Positions 23,640 through 35,520 of a stretch of 64,000 nucleotides of DNA are shown here, one piece after another. The stretch's first letter is position 1, and every line of letters starts with the position of its first letter. The DNA is taken from NCBI GenBank assembly GCA_020536535.1, contig JAHLWZ010000845.1:1-64000 (forward strand). The letters are read 5' to 3'. Both the position numbers and the translations under genes were made by a program. The notes under the pieces are model-generated. The model ran no database searches and had not been told where the DNA came from. It saw only the letters and a program-made list of their open reading frames with translations. Origin of the DNA: Pelomyxa schiedti (lineage: Eukaryota > Evosea > Pelobiontida > Pelomyxidae).

Positions 23640-24893
23640 ATGACCTCAGCAGGGCCTTATTTGCAGCAGGCCACGGGCACCGGGGGTGGTTCCAGCGCCG
23701 CTACCAACGTCCCACAATTCCCTCCGTCCATGCAGCCTCCCACACCGACGTCGTCTTCCGGCGCCGCGCAGCCCCCGTCGTCCGCCGTAGGCGTCAGCCT
23801 GAACCTCGGCGGCCTCACGGCGACGGTGGGCCTCACCCCGCAGCAGTTCCTTACGACGTCGAGCCCCGCGGTGTCGCCGCCTCCGCCGCCCGTATCTACT
23901 ATCTGTTGCTCCACGTCCACCACGTCGTCGTCGTCGCTTCAGTCTCCTGCACTGGCCACCGGTGCTGCAAGTGTTGTTCAGTACGGCGCCGAGCCTGCAG
24001 TTTCCCAAATGTTGGGCCAGGTTGTCTATTTGTCTATTTTTACTCCTCCGCGTGACACTTGTTTGGCTTGGTTCTAATCATCATGATACAATATTACAGA
24101 GGAGTACGTTTCAGACAGTTGGTGTTGATGCAGGTCGAATGTATAAGTTCTTGGAGGAAGAAGATGCCAAGATTGAACAACTTACTTCGGAAAGTCTTTT
24201 TCCAGCAGAGAGATCAACTTATCAACCAACTATACTCAGTGAGTCTACTTTCCCTTTGTTTCTGTGTCCATTCCAGTTTCAATTGCTAAAAATAGTATTT
24301 AAACGCTTATATAACAGACTACAGAAAAGAAGAAAAAGAACAACAAAGATTGATTCTACTGACAGAAAGAGAAATAGAAAAAGATAGAGACAGAGATCCA
24401 AAAGTTCTTGCCACACTTAGAGGCAGGGTTCTACGTTACTGCATGAGGTCAAAAGAGGTTAGGATTTCTTCAGGTTTCGATTGTTTTGCCCTTAACTCTT
24501 ATTCAGATAGTGATTGGCCGTGCAACCAAGATGAATCCGGACCTGGTAGATGTAAATCTTGCGGAGGAAGCTCCAGCTTCAAAAGTTTCAAGGAAGCATG
24601 TAATACATGCCTCGTCCTTCACTATGTGACTTCACCAACAATTAGGCAATCATCAAACTCAAGTATGATGGGGAATTCTACATTTATAACATCGGGAGGC
24701 ACGCTATTTACATAAACGGGAAGACACTCGCCCCAAACGCTGCTCACCGGCTTGTTGATTGTTGTCTTGTTGAAGTAATTCTCGCTGTCCTCTGTTCTAT
24801 TGCTTAATTGCCAAACAGATTGGAAACGTGAAATTTATTTTTGATATCAACAAAGCACTGTTGCCAAAAATCAGAAGACTTTTGGCTCACTAA
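23640..24893 (+). CDS. MCRS1-like FHA-domain protein
   Basis: MCRS1 (microspherule protein 1) is a subunit of chromatin complexes such as NSL and INO80. The C-terminal half matches its FHA domain well: DPKVLATLRGRVLRYCMRSKE, then VIGRATKMN, a SRKHAIIKLKYDGEFYIYN segment with the phosphopeptide-binding Ser-Arg-Lys-His, HAIYINGKTLAPN, and VEIGNVKFIFDINKALLPKI. Ahead of it is a coiled, charged region (FLEEEDAKIEQLTSESLFP, RKEEKEQQRLILLTEREIEK). The N-terminus is a Ser/Thr/Pro-rich disordered stretch. About six introns are seen, one falling exactly inside the SRKH-A segment. I chose ATG 23640, but the frame stays open upstream and a start near 23521 or in an earlier exon is possible. The stop is 24891-24893. 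Confidence 0.82.
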
Positions 24894-25000
24894 ATGTGGG
24901 GGTAACCCAAGCACGAAAATAACATTTGTTTGTATAGTTCTTTTTCATTTTTCTACATGATTACACAAAAAATTTATGGAACCAGCAAGACCGGTACTCT

Positions 25001-28000
25001 TTAGTGCCCTTGACTCAGTATGGTGATGGTGAAATGGGGTGCCAAGCTCTGTAAAATGTTAAAATGGATAACGTGAAGTGGTGGGAAAACCTTGCTTTTG
25101 CATCCCTTGTCAAGGTCACCCTTCACAAAGGTAGTGCTGTCAGCCACAAACAGGGTGTTGAACCAGAAGCTGATTAACTTGTCAGCATGGGCCGAAAATA
25201 TCTCAACATTAACATCTCCAGACATATCCACTACTTGGGGGAGAAGAAGTTGAAATGGAGTATCTGTTGATGCTGTTGATGCCGGATACTAGTGCAGAGT
25301 GGCAGAGTAAGTGACGGGGGTGATTTGGGATATTAAATACCTTGTAGAAATGTTTATGAATCAGCTTTCCACCGCATCGCACATAAAGGAAAACGCCTAA
25401 AGGCATTGAGATGATGGTTCGGAGGATAGTAGTACAAACCAGAACGGAATGGGTGTGATGCAGGACTAAGCAGGACACCCGTGAGGGTTCTGGTAATTTT
25501 GATATATTTCGGCTTATCTGGATGGAAAAGAAGACTTCCAAAGTAGTGTACATATCTCACTTGACTGGGAATTGTGACACCCTGTGAAAATCGCGGAGTG
25601 AGAATTGATTGAGATTAAGAATTTTACCTTGCCATCATAGGTGCGGGCATTTGCGTATTGCTTAAGCGCTTCGTCAATGGAAGAAGCTTGCCCAGAGTAC
25701 ATAAGGTAACAACAAATCATCACACCTGTTCTACCCTGTTGCTTGTGTGAGACCAGCTTTTCCATTAAGGGGCATTACTTTCCCCGCTTTGCAATGAACA
25801 GCAACTATATTAGCTGGGTCTTCGTTCAGCCATGCGTCCTATGAACAAAGTTTGTGATGCGCGGCGTGTGGGTTGGAAGTTACACAGTCTTTGCAGAACA
25901 TTTCCATTAACTCAAAAGGTGGGGCACCATGATCGGAGAAGGGGAAAATTCCAACTAAAAAACAAGTTAGAAACAGTAAACGACTGCAACTTAACCTCGG
26001 TTATAGAACATTGAAGGGGGGTAACTCCGCTCCGAGCACCTACAACCATTTAGCGAAGAAAAATTTTGAAAAAGAAAAGTACAAGTTGTAGACTTTGTAG
26101 TGAGTTCCATGTGCCTGGTTCAAAAACCTAGGATTTTCACATGAGAATTAGTTTTGTTGTTTTAAAAAAAAACCGATACCTCAGAACTTCTGTATATGGA
26201 TTTCGCAGGGCAGCTTCAAAACCAGTTGCTGGGTATCCCATGGCAATTATCCGAGGTGTGATATCTTTTGTGGCCATTTACTACACAAAAGAAAAAGGTC
26301 TTTTACTACATGAAAGGTCAAGGTCAAAGCCATTTGCAACATAGCGTCTCTTCTTTTTTGACACCGCACTCCGTAGAGGGTTAGACCACTTACTTTCACG
26401 TTTCTAAATGATTTTCATTAGATGGGGCGGGAATGATGATTGAGATATAAGAACCTGATGTGTTGGAGTAGAAAGCGGTTCCAGATTCTGTGTTACCACT
26501 GGATAAACTGGTACAGGTTCCACGATTGCAGATGAAATCTCAACTCCTTCTTCCTTACTCATCGCATTTCCCTTAGACTTCCTATGGTGATGCTTATGAT
26601 GGCGGTGGTGCCTTGTCTCAATTTCATAATCAGCGGCACTGGATTTCTTTTTTCGTGAGTGGCCATGATGGTCACCCTTTTCTTTCTTCTCGTGCTTAGT
26701 CCTCTCTCTTTCCCAACTTCCACTTGCGTTGTGTGTCTGGGTCCTTGCCTCATCCCTTCCCTTGTGCTTATGATCGTTCCTGCTCCTGCTCCTGCTTCTG
26801 CTTCTGCTTCCACTGCCACTTTCAGGTAAGGCTGTTTTCCTTTTACTCTTACTTTTATGTTTCCTCCTGCTATGCCTCGGTAACTCAATCGAACTTATAC
26901 TTCCATCCATGATTATGATCTTACTTCCACTGCTGCTCCTGCTGATACTTCTGCTAGCACTTGCATCCTTCCTGCTCTTGCTCTTACTCTTGCTCTTGCT
27001 CCTGCTCCGAGTGTAAGTCTGGACTGGACTAGGACCACGGTCCCAGCTATTTGGGGTACCTTCTCTGGAGGGGGAGTCAGATTGGTCATTGTCGTATTCT
27101 TCACTCCAGCGCTCCATGCTGCGCCTCATACTTCCACTGTGCCTCTTCTTACTGCTGGAACTTTGACTGCTTGTAGTTTCACTCCAAGCATCTTCCGAAT
27201 CACCACCTCTTGAAGTAAAAGCAGGATTTGACTGCTGTTGTGGAACAGCATTCCAAGTTGGAGGTGAAGTTGGCCTTCCTTCACTGCCATTGCTACTCGT
27301 GTGTCTATGCTTTTTATGATCATGACTTCTTTTATGTTTTGGTTCGATTTCTATAACCTCTTTCTGTCTTATTCCACCACTAACACCGCTACTATCACTA
27401 CCACTTGCGCTACCCTCAGTGCCAACTCCATCGCCACTTTCATTGCTGGAGTAGCTATCACTCTGAGAGTCACTCTCACTTCTTTTATTTGATCTTCCGG
27501 TGTGATTGCTTCCTTCCCACCAGCCGGTAGTCGAAGAAGTCACTCCCCCGTGCGGAACGGCTGAGCTTGATGGATTCAAGTGGGATTTCTGTGGAGTCGA
27601 ACCAGGCGCAACCATCGCCGAACTCGAAGGTATCCACGAACCAGAGGCCCTTTGGCTGGCTCTTTTATCAGGCGACACAGGAGTACTTACAGGGGTGAGG
27701 TACTGAGCAGGAGGCGAGTAATGGGAGTGGTGAGGCTGTACAGTAGCAGCGTTCCCAGACCTGGAAGCCCTCAGTTCCAGCTTTGGTTCTGCGCCAGTAT
27801 TATCATCGGCGGGAGAAGAATCGCGGTGATGATGGCTCCGGTGGGATTCGTGCCCGTGACCTCTAGGTTCCCTGTCACGGTCCCTCACGTGATCGTGGTC
27901 AGAGGCCTCAGTCACAGTGTTGTTGTCACGTTGGTACCCACTGGAAGAGTGCCCATAATTCACTTCGTTGCCGCCGTACTGCTGCTGCTGCTGCTGCTGC

Positions 28001-28704
28001 TGCTGCCTGCCGGCGCCGTGCACGTAGCCCCCTGAGGGCTGACGACGGTGCGGAGACTGGGCGTGGGACGGAGAATGGGCGGCGAAGGACTGGGACAAGT
28101 TGGGCGCGGGGGCGTAAACCTCGGTAGACGAATACGCCGGCGCGTGGTGGCGATAAGAAGTCGGAGTCTTGACAGTGGAGAACTTCTGGACCTGGTGATG
28201 ACGAGACGGGGTCGCCGGCTCCTGGATCTGCTGCTGCTGCTGCTGCTGCTCTTGTGCGTGGTGGCGGCCGTGGTCGTGGTCGTGGTGGGTATTGTGGGAC
28301 GGAGAGTAGGGGTCGTGGGAGGAGCTGTGGTGGGCGTCCTGGTATGGGCCTCTGGGCGCGTAGAACAAGTTGGACGCGCCGGCGCCCGACGAGGGGAACG
28401 GGGAGTAGTTGTCGTGCTGGTGCTGGTGGCTCGGGGTCGTGGCGGCGCCGGGGTTGGTATTATGGGAGTGGGAATGCGACGGCTGGTGGTGCGCCGGCGT
28501 CTGCGGGAGCGAAAGCGCGATCGGCGGCGAGCCCAGGCGATCACCGCAGCCGCCGCTGCTGTGGTGGGACTTATGGGAGCGGTGATGTGCCGACGAAGAG
28601 ACAGAAAGAAGGTTGTTTGGTTGGAGTGGAGGTGACAAGCACAGAGTTGGGGACTGGGGCTTGGGTGCAGTGACTACGGTGGCCGAACGATGCCGGTGTG
28701 TCAT
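25001..28704 (-). CDS. PTEN lipid phosphatase with giant disordered N-terminus
   Basis: PTEN removes the 3-phosphate from PI(3,4,5)P3. The catalytic part is clear after splicing: KKRRYVANGFDLDLSYITPR, RIIAMGYPATGFEAALRNPY, GTHYKVYNL, the P-loop HCKAGKGRTGVMIC, DEALKQYANARTYDGKGVT, then C2-domain pieces (ILRTIISMPLGVFLYVRCGG, VDMSGDVNVEIFSAHADKL, FWFNTLFVADSTT). Upstream is one exon of about 750 codons (28704-26456), rich in His, Ser, Arg and Gln, with RS-like and polyQ tracts and no known domain. It is in the same frame as PTEN. A TAG between them falls inside a typical 51-nt intron (about 26455-26405) with a good branch site, and removing it joins the two in phase. No other ATG fits a separate PTEN start. 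Intron positions in the C2 region remain approximate. If the join is wrong, these are two genes. Confidence 0.82.
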
Positions 28705-28924
28705 GGCTTTTTGTTTTTTTTTCTTTTTGAAAAAAACACGTTGATCTTGGCTTTCGGCTAAATCACGGTGATTTTCGTTTCACGTGCCCCTTCGTAGGTG
28801 CCGGCACATTGTGACCAAAACAACAGGAGAAACGAGAACACAGAATCAGGGTGGTTATTTCGGTGGAAAGATCAATTCACAGATCGGCCCAGGATCCGCC
28901 TCCTCCTCGAGCTCGTGCTCGCCG

Positions 28925-29497
28925 ATGCCTGTTGATTGCTGCACGCAATTGTGGAAAAAAAAGAGGTCTTTTGAGGCACCAATAATTCCAAATCCAAAGC
29001 GTTTCGGATCCACTGCAACAGCTGCCGCAGTTACAAATATCTTCACCCATTGCTGCAGTTCCGCCTTACTTCCTGTGCCTCTTCATTCCCTGCAATGCGT
29101 GGATGCCGATTTTGATAGGGACTCAATGATATTTGATTCTAGTACCCCAAAGGTACACTGCCTGAATTAAATACATCTCTGTGCTCTTAGCATTTAGAGA
29201 GTGCCGCTCTCTCTGGCATTATTGCGTTGGCACTTGAACTTTCCCATATCTTTCGGTGCTCTCCTCCACTTCTTTCTAAATTGGTATTCAGAGATTCAAA
29301 TTTTCCTGATTGGAAAGACTGAACAAAAATCATTTAGGGTGGCACAAAAGCAGGGCAACAAAAGACCGAGAATTCTTTCGACAGGGGCTTCTCACACCAC
29401 TCTATGTATGGGGCACATATCTGTATGATATCTACTCACCCCTCACTCATTTGTGCAAGAGCAGTGGTGAGTGACACACAAAAAACAACAAGATAAA
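28925..29497 (+). CDS. Small unrecognised protein, three exons
   Basis: The first ATG after the divergent gap from the PTEN gene opens MPVDCCTQLWKKKRSFEAPI. Introns at about 29154-29190 and 29282-29335 have usual GT-AG ends and keep the frame, giving SAALSGIIALALELSHIFRC and then FSHHSMYGAHICMIS to a stop at 29495-29497. The product is about 150 residues, Cys-containing, with one strongly hydrophobic helix. No family is recognised. If the second intron is not removed, the frame ends earlier at 29322. Confidence 0.5.
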
Positions 29498-29652
29498 ATG
29501 ACTTCAACAACACAGTATCACCTTTTCAAATCCGAAAAATAATTAATTGCTTTTATTTTTTTGATTACACAACCCAGCAGGGAAACAGGCTTACAAGGAT
29601 AAATTAACAAATCGAAGATCATAATACACGTGGTGAGGAGTGTCGAGATCAC

Positions 29653-31067
29653 ATGTCGCAGCATGAGCCAATAGAGATGAGGGTAGAAGAGCAACAACTC
29701 CCGTTCACGAAGCTGATTACAGGCGTAGCTGCTGAGACTAGCGCTACAGATGTGTTTGCTTGGCTCAAGGGCAACGGATACTCAGTGTACGAGTTTTTTG
29801 TGTTCCTCCTTGTTGAACTTTTGAAAAGGGCCAACGTCAGCCGCGGTGTGAGACACGGCGGATCAGCAACTTTTCTTGTGAAGTTTCTGAGCGCTGATGA
29901 CGCAAACAAGGCCTCAGCGAGAGATGACCTCTCGTTCCGTGGTGTTCGCGTGTGGCTATCCCCACCGTGGGTGGCGGTCTACCAGCAAACACCTACGTCC
30001 CCACCCGAATTGCACAACGCCGCTGCTGAGTCAACCAACAAATGCTTATTGGGTCTACCTCAACAGCGAAAGTCACCCAATAATTCTCAGAGCAAGAAGA
30101 AGCAACGCAAGAAGAAGCAGAAAGGTCTGATTCAAGAACTAAAGAACTTTCTTGAGAAACAAGTTGCTAATGTGTATGTCGTTCACTCCCATGTTTTCAC
30201 TTACTCACACCTCGCACCGCCAAAACCAACCTTTTTTTTTGTCTCTTCTTCCCCTTCAGATCCATCAGGGTAATTCCAGTCAAAGGTGACTTGTATGTGA
30301 ACTGCAAGACAATCAACAAGAAGAAAAAGCGCGCGTGCTTGCCACGACAGTTACAATGGAAAGGGCATACACTGTACATCAGAAAACTAGGCCACTGGGC
30401 TATGTTCCCTGTTGATACATATGATGGGCTCCCCACCAAGTTTGCGCACCAGAAACACTTTTCCAAATAACAAGATACAGTAGTTCAAAGAAACATGCTT
30501 CCGTTCCTGAAGAACCTTCCCTGGTAAAGGCTGTTACAACTCCAAGGTATGCAGAACTTCACTCTTTCTCAACCGGTTCCTAATTTCACACGCACACAGT
30601 AAGTCAAAGAAACTTGATGAGCACGCTGTTAACAAAGAACCTGCTACGGCAAAGACTACTACAGCGCCGCCAGCTAATACTGTTACTACTCCCAGGTTCA
30701 CAGAACATCACACTCTAAACAGGAGTTAATCTCAAAATTTCATCACAGAAAGACAAAGAAAAATGCCTCTTATGCATCCGCCGCTGCTGCTACTGAAGAA
30801 GGTCCTAATACTGCCGAAGAAGCGCGCTCACCCGCACCTAAAAGACGACGGAGCATCTGTGGTCCTATAGACACAGCGGCCGCCCAACCTGGAAATGAGG
30901 CCAAAGCGGAAGAGGAGGAAGAGCATGCTACTTCTGGATGCGGTTGTGCCAAACTCCGCTGCAAGAGGGGCCGCTGCGGGTGCCTTAGTGCAAGCCGAGG
31001 ATGTACCGGCGTTTGCCTGTGTGTGGACTGTGCCAACCCGCACGGCACCAGACCCCTACCTGAGTGA
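29653..31067 (+). CDS. CXC-domain protein with RRM-like N-terminus
   Basis: The last exon ends with a Cys-rich block, CGCAKLRCKRGRCGCLSASR then GCTGVCLCVDCANPHG, which has the spacing of a Tesmin/TSO1-type CXC zinc-binding domain, a DNA-binding fold. The N-terminus has an RRM-like pattern: TSATDVFAWLKGNGYSV, ATFLVKFLSADDANKAS and FRGVRVWLSPPW. A possible 49-nt intron inside it (about 29790-29838) would remove an odd hydrophobic stretch. The middle is Lys-rich (KKKQRKKKQ). Three short exons between 30500 and 30740 each begin with a Lys-Lys motif and end in Thr-Thr-Pro, as if duplicated. Nuclear role and DNA binding are inferred. Only one CXC unit is present, where TSO1/Lin54 proteins have two. 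The stop is 31065-31067. Confidence 0.65.
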
Positions 31068-33111
31068 TCAGTAGAAGAGTAGTTCTGAGACATGAGCCCC
31101 AGTACACAGAAAAAAAAACAAAACCAAAAAAAGTCAACACAACACAAGCCCACCAGCTGGTGACAAGTTTAGTGGATGAGAAGGCCAACAAGTGACTATT
31201 TTATTGTTTAAACTGAAAGGGAAAAATAGTTTCTCATTTATTTATCAGGTGCCGTGGGGGCTGATTGACGGAGAAGAGTAGCCCTCAAGCAGGCACAATG
31301 AAAGACTCTTTGGGGCTGGGTTGGCCTGTGGGTGGTGGTTGGGGTCCGAATTAATTCCTTCAGCCGCAGCAGCGGTGGCGCTCTAGCAAACCCAGTGGTT
31401 CCTCAAATTAACTCATTGGGGTCGATCTCGTTAAGTGGCTGAAACGGGTTAAGTGGGAATGACTCTTGAATTTTCATGGTATCTCTGTATCATATTCAGA
31501 TGAATATTCACTACACTTCATAACACACCCAGATAGACGAGGATACACTGTTTTTCGATCCATCATATCACAAGAAATAGGCTGGTATGAGCAAAAGCAA
31601 TAACGACAGTACAAGTTGTATGTCAGAGATACGTATGTAGCTTACGGTTGGTGTGAACCCTCATTATACCTGGAGAGAAGTTAGGGATACATTTACAAAG
31701 AAAAAATTCGCACACAGCAGTCCGAAAATACTGGAGTAAGAGCACCTTGAGCCATGGACATAAAAATTGCCGTTGTCGTGGCGATTGTGGGAGACAATCG
31801 AATCACCAGCCACGTATTCTGTATCTTGTGTTGGAGAAACGCACACAATTGAAAAAGTGCTCTCGCGAATATGCACGCATTGCCTAGTACGCCAAAATGA
31901 GTACGCAGTATAACCAACCAACCAACCAACCAACCAACCAACCAACCAACCAACCAACCAACCAACCAACCAACCAACCAACCAACCAACCAACCAACCA
32001 ACCAACCAACCAACCAACCAACCAACCAACCAACAACAAAGCAAAGTACTTGCGGGCAAAATAAAACAAACGTGTAAGGGACAGACACGCCTGGAACACA
32101 CTTAGAGACCTAGAAATCCTCGCACACCGCGGTTGTGGTGTCTGAGATCTCCCCCGCAGATCCCGTGCGGGCCTCTCCATGCACATTTTTTTTTTTTGTT
32201 TATAAAAAAAAGGGGACACATTAAAAAGGATGTGACAGAAGATTTTTCTTTTTAATTTAAAATGCTGCACCCTCCAGTGGAGTGGGCAACTTTTTTTCTC
32301 TGACCTTTTTTTCCTTGTGACGCCAATTAGGCTGTCACAGGCCCACAATGAGTGTGACCAGGAAAAAAGTGGAAAGATAAAAAAACAAAACGAAGCAACC
32401 ACGCCAGCCACGCTAGCCATGCTAGCCGAAGCACGCGGGTAGCAACGGGTAACGCCGGGTAACGCCGGCTGCTTCACCCGCAAAAAAACAGTGAAGATTT
32501 GTTTGTCCAATGTCCGGCGATTTTTGTACCAGCCTCCCCAGGTCCAACTTATGGGTTCTTCAGAAGTCGATAAACCAATAAAACTGTTTTGATATTGATC
32601 GTTTCGAAAAAAACGGTGATGATCTCCTTCGGGGTCTTACCGAAGTTGCGGGTGCGGTGACCCTAACACGACGGCGTGTGTTTCGCGACGAGTTCTATTA
32701 TATTGCCCAGGTGGGGACCTTGCATGGTCTCGTGTTTGCGCCGATGTATTTTTTTTTTCTGCTAGGGGAGACTGTATGGTTTTTTTGTAAAATGTAAAAC
32801 GTGGCGTAAGTGTCATACGTTTACCCAAACACACTCTTTGTTTTTCCAGAAAAAACCAATGTTAATTACAGTGCCTGTATGCATGCAAAGCAGTATCCTC
32901 GATTCCTTGAGAAGTAACCAATACCTTGTTCACAGAGTCCAAGTCTACAAATCAATTGCCACTATTCAGAACTCTCCGTGTGTTGCCTTGAAACTAACAT
33001 AAAAAACAAAGTAATCACTACACAACTCACAACACACCAGTCAACCCCTTCTTTTTACAGTACAACAAAAAAAGACTCCTTCTCCAAACAGAAAAAAGAA
33101 ACGGTGGTTTT
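31068..33111. other. 2-kb stretch without a supported gene
   Basis: No exon chain with a recognisable product is seen on either strand. Features: AT-rich sequence, a CCAA microsatellite at 31912-32034, several homopolymer runs, and a short cluster of CGGGTAACGC-like units near 32434-32466. Minus-strand bases 31700-31880 are open in a coding-like frame but I could not join them to anything. Long untranslated regions, an RNA gene or a diverged gene remain possible. Confidence 0.4.
31912..32034. repeat. CCAA tetranucleotide microsatellite, about 30 units
   Basis: An almost perfect run of the 4-base unit CCAA over about 120 bases. Because four is not a multiple of three, all three minus-strand frames read the same Gly-Trp-Leu-Val repeat, which produces long but meaningless open frames there. 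No sign that it is translated. Confidence 0.92.
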
Positions 33112-35468
33112 TTATTTTTTATGAGTGTCCCTTGTTGGTGCAGGAGTCTCAGTCTCCCCCCAGGTAGTTTTTTCCCAGCTTGGTTGTCTCTCTGCTAGTA
33201 TGCCACGCCAAATGGTTGCTGTTTCTGTGGGACCACTGATGGTGACAGCACAGTATATCTTCAGACCACTCACTTTGAGGTACTGGGGGTTGGCGACTTG
33301 CTCCGGGCTGCTGAACACTGTTATGACTTGGTTTTCATGGGTGAAGGCCAATCCATCCGGAACTGCGTCGTGGCTCCTAACAATGTGGGAGCAGTTGTTT
33401 GCCACAAGGAATTCACATGTCACGTCCGGGCCCCACTCCTTGATGCCCTTTCCCCGGTTCCCTTGGTGCATGCCATCTCTAGTGCCAGGGCTGTTCCACA
33501 AGAGTGAAACCGTGGTGCTGCTTGCACCTGTGGGAGTGTTTGTGTTGTTTTTGGTTTGGGTTTGGGTTATTTTGACAAGTACTACGTTTGTGGTTGCGGG
33601 TGGGGAAAGAACCTCTTACGTTCTCTGCCCTTGCCTGTCCCTTGATATCTTCAATTCTCAATCCAGGTTCAATGCCCCCATGAGCCACAAACATGCTCCT
33701 TGGGTCTTCCGCCACAGGGAAATGAATTACGGTTGCAAGCGGCAAGTTCATGAACAAACGAGCACAGTATACCTTCAGTGTGTTGACACGAGAAGATCCG
33801 AACATCAGTTCCATTGTATCAAGTTGGCCATCGCGGCTGAACATGTCCGAACATTCATGATTCCCACGATTCACAAAGACCTTGGTTGGGTGCATAACAA
33901 TCCGTTTACAAATATCGCACAGAATATGCAGTCCAAAGGCTCCTCTGCCTACCATATCCCCTATGGCACAAGAGTAAGAACAAATAATCAAGGCAACATA
34001 CACTGCAAACCATTGTATACCCAGTACTGCTCACTATTAAAGTCGCCGGAATCTAATTCTTTGGCACTGCCATATTGTAAGACTTCGAAAAAATGCGATA
34101 CACTTACAAGGTGTAAGCCTCCCAGGAGCCATGTAGATCACCAATAACATTCACACAATCCGTTGCAGATAAGGTCATTTCGTTGACGAGGGAGTGCCGT
34201 TTGGAGAGGACCTGTGTTGCCGCATCAAGTAGTTCCTTAGTGTGCATATATAATCCCAGCATGTCGGGACCCCCTTCTTCCAACTGGAAGGACTCGAAAT
34301 CACCAAAGAGCCATTCACCTTTTTTCTTGTGTTCTACACATATTAAGGAATATATGTTATTCTTACTTGGCTCAATATATCTTGTGCGGAAAACTTCTAC
34401 TGCAGCTTTAGAGATGTTAGATGGGGGCGAAAAGGGTGAAAGGGGGGAAGACTTACATTCTGGAGTTGATGAACTTGCACATGAAGGCTTTTTGGAAGCT
34501 GTTTGTGGCGAATAACCTGTTAGAGGACGATTGTGACGAGAGGGGAGACGGCACCTGAGGGTTGTTCAGTGGGAAATGGTGGAGGATACAGTCTCTTTTT
34601 ACCTGGAAGTTTCATTAGAAAAAGAGATAGTAAATTGAAGTGTCTTACCGGCCAGCTTCTCCTCAGGTGGATGTTCAGTTCTCTCTTCAAGTGGACGAGC
34701 AGTTGCTTTCTGTTGCTGAGTTTGAGAAGTTGTTGTTGCTGTTGCTGTTTCTGCAGTTGCCTTTGTGGTTGTGCTGTTGCTTTGGTTACCATGGTGTTGT
34801 TGGCGGGTCAGTCTTTTGCTATTACTACGCGGTGGGGAGCCAGGAGGGGGACTCGAGAGGGGTTCTGCAGCTGGGAACCCACGAGGCGCCCGGGGGGCGG
34901 GAGGAGCTGTGGAGGGGGGCCGCGCGGCAAGCCTTGCCGCTGCGACGTGGGGCCCGGTGTAAACGGAGATCTGTCCTAGCTGTGCGCCTGGTTCTGCCTT
35001 GGGTGTGGGCGGTTTGCGGTGCCGGCCGCAGGTGTAGCCAGTGGCCGGGTCCACCAGCCACGCCGGCCGGGTATTTATCCGTCGCTGGATCAACGATGCG
35101 TCCTTTGCCCATTGGGCGTTCTCGAACGTAACGTAGTGGTCTGTGCATAATACACCTTCGGAAGTCCACGTGTGGGTTGTAACTTGGACCCTTGGTACGT
35201 TGTGAACACCCCCTACGTTGAGAAAAAAAGTGCGAATCTTCTAGAACGTGTAGAAGGATCAAAAAAGAAACAGAAAAAAAACAAGTTGGTGAGTCTCATA
35301 CGGGTGGTAGTCTCTCAGATCCTTATAAACTTGTTCAGCAGCTGTTTTGGCAGGAGGATGGAGGACTAACTTCGTGTGTTGTGGTAGATCTAGGACCGCA
35401 GGGTCCGCGTGCCCGTCGTTGTGTCCTTGGTGCTGTTTCTGTGCGGCGATTTCCCCCTCCCCCATCAT
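33112..35468 (-). CDS. PPP-family Ser/Thr phosphatase with altered VDRG motif
   Basis: Metal-dependent PPP phosphatase. Motifs in order on the minus strand: VNVIGDLHG (about 34160), GDMVGRGAFG (about 33955), VFVNRGNHECSDMF, FVAHGGIEPGL, RGKGIKEWGPDVTCEFL, and HIVRSHDAVPDG. Spacing and the pre-motif helix (ELLDAATQVLSKRHSLVNEM) resemble the PP5/PPEF group. The usual GDxVDRG reads GDMVGRG: the second aspartate is glycine. The first metal-binding aspartate, the NHE and both HGG and SH motifs are kept. The N-terminal part from 35468 has a short domain (KTAAEQVYKDLRDYHPYETH), a segment FENAQWAKDASLIQRRIN and a Gln/Pro/Ala-rich linker of unknown role; it could be a separate gene, but open exons and introns connect it. 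About eight introns are inferred. The stop is at 33112. Confidence 0.78.
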
Positions 35469-35520
35469 CTTCGTCCGCCCCCTTCTTTTTTCTTTTTTTT
35501 TCCTTCAGTCTCAATCTCAA

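Noticed and set aside
26404..26406. Stop codon separating the long His/Ser-rich frame from PTEN
   Set aside because: Treated as intronic, since removing a 51-nt GT-AG intron with a good branch site restores one frame; kept as an open question in the findings.
31664..32510. Long minus-strand frames with a Gly-Trp-Leu-Val repeat
   Set aside because: All three frames read the same repeat because of the CCAA microsatellite. No start, domain or splice chain supports a protein.
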